Assembly: GCF_026914265.1 (NCBI RefSeq)
Contig: NC_069126.1
Span: forward strand, 73,276,732-73,340,731
Direction of reading: 5' to 3'
Length of the DNA stretch: 64,000 nt
DNA from: Mya arenaria
Lineage: Eukaryota; Mollusca; Bivalvia; Myida; Myidae
Shown: positions 61,362 through 64,000 of the stretch, piece by piece
Layout: the number at the start of each line of letters is the position of its first letter
Numbering within the stretch: the first letter of the stretch is position 1
The notes under the pieces: generated by a model
What the model saw: only the letters and a program-made list of their open reading frames with translations
Database searches by the model: none
Told to the model about the DNA's origin: nothing
Translations under genes and position numbers: made by a program

Positions 61362-61522
61362 ACCTCCTTACGTATGCACCGTCTGCGCTACGAGATTTCC
61401 CGCCATAAAGGGACAATGGAATTAGTAATAAGATATAAGTAATAAGATATAAATTACAAATTATAAATAATAATTAATAAATTATGATGATAAATTATAA
61501 CTAAAATATCCCTCCAAGGCTT
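61362..61522 (-). repeat. Right terminal inverted repeat of the kinase-carrying transposon
   Basis: Reverse complement of 54917-55078. The inner 45 bp, around ATGCACCGTCTGCGCTACGA, is almost unchanged between the two ends, and the A/T part is less so. The inner edge abuts the repeats of the kinase N-terminal region. Confidence 0.85.
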
Positions 61523-62744
61523 CCTTACGAATCGCAATATAATATCAAAATATGCAAATCGTATCAAACTTATCGCGTACTGAATCAGAGTAAATACAAG
61601 TTTATATCTGTGTTTACATTTTGGCCGCGGCTGGGAAACTAGAAATTATCGGCTAAGAATAGAATCTTGGAAGTCGGATTCAGACAGATTTATTTCCCAC
61701 AAATAAACATGGAGAACTCGTTAAACCCGGGAAAAAATATGGAACGTATTGAAGATGCAATTGAATGTTCATTTGGCGTAACCCAAATGTTTTCAATGAA
61801 ATAATAATATTTAATATTATCCCATAATTAGTTTTTTGGTGACTGTTGTTCAATCATAAGTATGTTTTTTTTATGTTTTAAATAGCATTTTACTTTACAT
61901 TTTTATTAAGATTGTTAATAAAACAAATAAAAAATAAAAAATAAATTGTTAAGCGCCTGTGTCACATCAAACTATTTACTTGTGTATGTACATACTTACA
62001 CCCTTTGACCATTACTTAATGCATTCTATTCACATTAACAATTAAAATCAAAGCGCTTAAAACGTTGACAGGCTTTCGACATGCTACAATTTGTTAGTAT
62101 ATTCATGTAAATTAAAATGCCGAATATGAACGAAAAGTGTGTGGATATTTCTCAGTTTGCCTCGGTTATTTAAGCCCCGAGTGGTCAGCATGTTGCATAT
62201 GCATATTTATAAACCACTGACATAATTCTGTTAATTTCGTCCACGACATAGGTTGCGGACAATATTAAGATAAATCAATACATACAGGGGAAAAAGTATG
62301 TGTGCGATTCGAGTCAAAATAAGTTTGCGCTAGGATCCTGTCAATGTAAAAAAACAACTTTTATATAAACTTAATGAACATGTCCATTGAATTATGTTGG
62401 ATGCATTTGGTTTAACAGCCATACCCTGGTAGTAAACTAATTACGACTCAGTCATGTTTGAAGCGAAGATAAGATATTACTAAGAATTGCCTAAATGCTT
62501 TATTCGTGGCAGTGCATTTATTAGAAACCAAAGTTTCAGATACGGTTTTATATGAATTTGAGTATTACCTCATGCTGACGTTTTTATTTCAAGTGACTGA
62601 TACTCCATGATTTTCATTGAATTGAGTATCATAAAAAAATAAAAGTATTTGCGAAAACAAATCATGAGCATGCATATTCTATCTTAAGGTGTTAATTTTT
62701 ATTTGTTTTACAATTACATGACTATACTCACAAAACGTAGCAGG
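61523..62744. other. Non-coding AT-rich stretch
   Basis: No gene or recognisable repeat was seen. It lies between the transposon and the second part of repeat Q. Confidence 0.4.
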
Positions 62745-64000
62745 CCGAAAGCCTTTCAACACTTTAAGCGCTTTGTTCACCTTTCAGTAAGCATGCGCAA
62801 AATCTTATGAAGATGATCATGCCGCATCATGATACACAGTTCTTTGCGCACCTCTTCCTTAAGGCAAAAATGCGAAAATGACACTTTGTCGGGTTAACGC
62901 TCTTTCGCGTGGCAGGACAAAAAAGCTTTAATACGAAAACCGCCACGCGAAGCGAAAAAGAACGAAAGTGATAATATACGAAAACACGACAGCCTTTACC
63001 TCAAGGAGAGCAGCCAAATAACTGTAATGTGTTTTTTTCTCAAATTTGTGACCTTTCGTCTACACATTGGCGGGGTTCTCGTATTTTCGTGAATTTGTTA
63101 TTTTGCCGGGCAAGTTCATTGTCTTATTGCATAGCCATAACGAAGGTGTGGCAAGTGAAAGCTATTAATTCACCATGGTGATCAAAGCAAAAGCTGATAA
63201 AACAAATTATAGATAGAAGTGCTGAGAGTACTATCTTCATAACTAAGACAGCGAAGGCCATTAATGCGCCATTGAAGGTGAAGCGACTGCCACACATGCG
63301 TTGCAGAAAGGATAGGCCACGTACACACTGAAAGGCGACTAAAAGCCACATTAAAGATTAATAAAGTGCAGCCATGGCATTTGTTAACATCATTAAGGTA
63401 AGGGTGGCGATGGCCACTAATGTCTTTTGGAAGTAAAACGAAGACAACAACGAACTATATAATGGAAGCGGAAACCACAAACAAAACAGTAATGAAATCG
63501 GCGACTTATTCAACGCTCTTATGAAACCAAGAGCCACTTACCAGCCTTTGTAAAGGAAGCCAATGCCATTAATGCTTCAAGTGAAAGGAAGTTAAAGCGA
63601 TAAATGCACGCTTGTTAGGAAAATGAAGGCAATAGATGTACAACCGTGAGGGGTGCAAAGGCACCACCACAGTATTTTGAAGCGAAACCGACTAACACAC
63701 CGCGGGAAAAGAAGCGACACTTACTCATTACAGAAATGGTTGCGAATTGTATTAAGGCACACATATAAGGGAAACAAAGGTCTCTAATACATCCTTGTAA
63801 GTGAAGTTAAGGACACTATCACATCACTGTAAGAAAACGAATGGTTACTTACGCGTTACTAAAATTGAAGTACCCGTACATTCCACTTACAGTGTGGTTA
63901 CACCGGGGGGTTCGTGAAGTCAATTTTACGATATCGCCTAAATTTGACAATGTCAAAAGCGGCTCGACTCGAAAAGGAAACTCCCTTTAAGTTCTTTATT
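62745..64000. repeat. Dispersed repeat Q, copy 3 (right parts, cut by the window end)
   Basis: Bases 62750-63120 match 20325-20655 (GCATGCGCAAAAT, TTCTTTGCGCACCTCTTCCT, GTGGCAGGA). Bases 63130-63400 are the short-unit run, and 63400-64000 match 17440-18000. It contains the junction between the segments seen separately in copies 1 and 2, so it links them into one element of at least 1.2 kb. No protein domain was recognised. Confidence 0.75.

Larger units (their letters stand above)
54917..61522. mobile_element. DNA transposon of about 6.6 kb carrying an integrase-type transposase and a protein kinase gene
   Basis: Inverted repeats of about 160 bp enclose the region, with the word TATGGCGGGAAATCTCGTAG near the inner edge of both. 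Inside are a plus-strand transposase pseudogene (55223-56419), about 1.1 kb of tandem repeats, an AAT microsatellite and a convergent minus-strand kinase gene (60094-61360). TAATATC occurs at 54901-54907 and 61540-61546 and could be a target duplication, but it does not abut both repeats cleanly, so the outer ends are uncertain by 10-20 bp. The transposase type resembles the metazoan integrase-core proteins of IS3EU-like elements; that placement is tentative. The element splits a copy of repeat Q. Confidence 0.8.

Noticed and set aside
54901..61546. TAATATC direct repeat as a firm target-site duplication of the transposon
   Set aside because: The left copy abuts the element closely but the right copy is several bases beyond the inverted repeat, so it is only a weak candidate.

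Overview
This is AT-rich eukaryotic DNA with small exons, long introns and much repeat debris. It has no operons, ribosome binding sites or prokaryotic genes. The tandem immunoglobulin (Ig) exons with a CxPxC cysteine pair, the mix of LINE, BEL/Pao, cut-and-paste and MITE sequences, and the style of the microsatellites suggest a bivalve mollusc. That assignment is inference; nothing in the window names a species.

The main gene lies on the minus strand from a signal-peptide exon (53798-53861) to a stop codon at 22762. Reading 5' to 3' it has a signal exon; a tandem array of ten 264-267 bp Ig exons (48078 down to 33579), each inside a repeat unit of about 1.45 kb; a possible degenerate half-Ig exon near 32.7 kb; two larger unique Ig exons; a fibronectin type III exon; a transmembrane exon; and three short cytoplasmic exons. 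Every junction I could place is phase 1, so any exon can be skipped or duplicated without shifting the frame. The tail carries one NPxY motif and four YxxL motifs, two of them spaced like an ITAM. The layout resembles CD22/Siglec or CEACAM receptors: an Ig stalk outside and a tyrosine signalling tail inside. A second gene start (signal exon 16460-16520 plus an Ig exon 15624-15950) has a related signal peptide and a matching upstream block; I found no continuation of it towards base 1.

Around these genes are mobile elements. A decayed LINE of about 5 kb lies at 4.8-9.8 kb (minus), with a MITE inside its endonuclease region. A GC-rich MITE flanked by TAA repeats lies at 13.8-14.1 kb. Four copies of a dispersed repeat (R) and several pieces of another (Q) are scattered through the window. 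A decayed BEL/Pao element (50.4-52.3 kb) and a LINE fragment (52.9-53.2 kb) sit in the first intron of the main gene.

At 54.9-61.5 kb is a DNA transposon of about 6.6 kb with inverted repeats of about 160 bp. It holds a plus-strand integrase-type transposase pseudogene and, convergent to it, a minus-strand protein kinase gene. The kinase appears to be cargo carried between the inverted repeats. Both reading frames are damaged in this copy.

Exon boundaries were read by eye from GT/AG sites, phase and homology between copies. There is no transcript evidence, so every gene model is a prediction.
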